Shown here: positions 63,925-64,000 of the stretch, piece after piece
How positions within the stretch are numbered: the first letter of the stretch is position 1
How the letters are laid out: every line of letters begins with the position of its first letter
NCBI RefSeq assembly: GCF_900104225.1
Contig: NZ_FNJK01000002.1
Span: 124,001-188,000 of the forward strand
DNA length: 64,000 nt
From: Streptococcus equinus
GTDB taxonomy: Bacteria > Bacillota > Bacilli > Lactobacillales > Streptococcaceae
Reading direction: 5' to 3'
Position numbers and translations under genes: made by a program
The notes under the pieces: model-generated
Database searches by the model: none
What the model was told of the DNA's origin: nothing
What the model saw: the letters and a program-made list of their open reading frames with translations, nothing else

Positions 63925-64000
63925 ATGAAAGAACGTATTCAAAAATTGGTTGACGAACTCAACCAGTATCGAAAAGAGTATTATACACAAGACCAACCAA
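63925..64000 (+). CDS. ligA: NAD-dependent DNA ligase, 5' fragment
   Basis: Only 25 codons are in the window. MKERIQKLVDELNQY followed by REYYT-like KEYYTQDQP is the N-terminal Ia domain of LigA, which binds the nicotinamide half of NAD. An extended -10 (TGA TAAAAT, -10 at 63912-63917) ends 7 nt before the ATG and no ribosome site is visible, so the mRNA may be leaderless. Confidence 0.8.
   Translation, partial: MKERIQKLVDELNQYRKEYYTQDQP

Overview
The window is a gene-dense, AT-rich, low-GC Gram-positive chromosome segment. Streptococcal hallmarks are the ptsH-ptsI-gapN order, TTG-initiated gapN, a preQ1-II riboswitch before queT, DUF3272, coiA behind a SigX-type combox, and a CodY/ArgR/CcpA/NrdR regulatory vocabulary. 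The biosynthetic load (riboflavin, arginine, leucine, oxidative half of the TCA cycle, ATP-type PEP carboxykinase) points to the Streptococcus bovis/equinus/gallolyticus complex. That species assignment is inference from gene content; no rRNA is present to settle it. I see no tRNA, rRNA, CRISPR array, complete insertion sequence or prophage.

Layout. 1-860: tail of a histidine kinase and its LuxR-type response regulator. 0.9-7.3 kb: nagB with two NagR-like palindromes, rsuA, coiA, pepF, a GNAT enzyme, a HAD phosphatase and an O-methyltransferase. 7.3-12.7 kb: a PrsA-like foldase without a lipobox cysteine, T-box-controlled alaS, a 61-aa membrane protein and an M50-like peptidase, the last bracketed by two copies of one terminator. 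12.7-17.2 kb: a probable glutamine transaminase/omega-amidase pair, then an ABC exporter with two paralogous permeases around one ATPase. 17.2-21.5 kb: argCJBD behind two ARG boxes. 21.5-23.4 kb: a quinone/NADPH oxidoreductase, then an XRE regulator and membrane-protein pair behind three exact 21-bp-spaced repeats. 23.4-27.3 kb: an FMN riboswitch with an enlarged helix, then ribD-ribE-ribBA-ribH. 27.3-31.8 kb (minus): thiT under a TPP riboswitch and nrdHEF behind two NrdR boxes. 32-37 kb: acn-citZ-icd with a CodY box inside the promoter. 37-44.1 kb: a CmpB-type membrane protein, ptsHI, gapN, pckA and a hairpin-rich intergenic element. 44.2-46 kb: a DEAD-box helicase (minus) and udk. 46-51.4 kb: leuA-leuB-DUF1294-leuC-leuD behind a CodY box and a leucine leader-peptide attenuator. 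51.4-56.4 kb: a GAF-type free methionine sulfoxide reductase, dnaX, DUF3272, birA (minus) and metK. 56.5-64 kb: an AraC/GyrI-like protein, murA, a GNAT enzyme, an SpxR-like regulator, map, a BrkB-like protein, gtrA (minus), queT and the start of ligA.

How it fits together. acn-citZ-icd supplies 2-oxoglutarate and so glutamate, which feeds argCJBD; leucine synthesis and probably the omega-amidase pair share CodY-type control. ptsHI, gapN and pckA sit at the PEP/glyceraldehyde-phosphate node. The window is unusually rich in RNA-level control: a T-box, FMN, TPP and preQ1-II riboswitches, a probable SMK box before metK, and a peptide attenuator. A recurring feature is a set of genes whose -10 box ends 6-7 nt before the start codon with no usable Shine-Dalgarno sequence, which predicts leaderless mRNAs.
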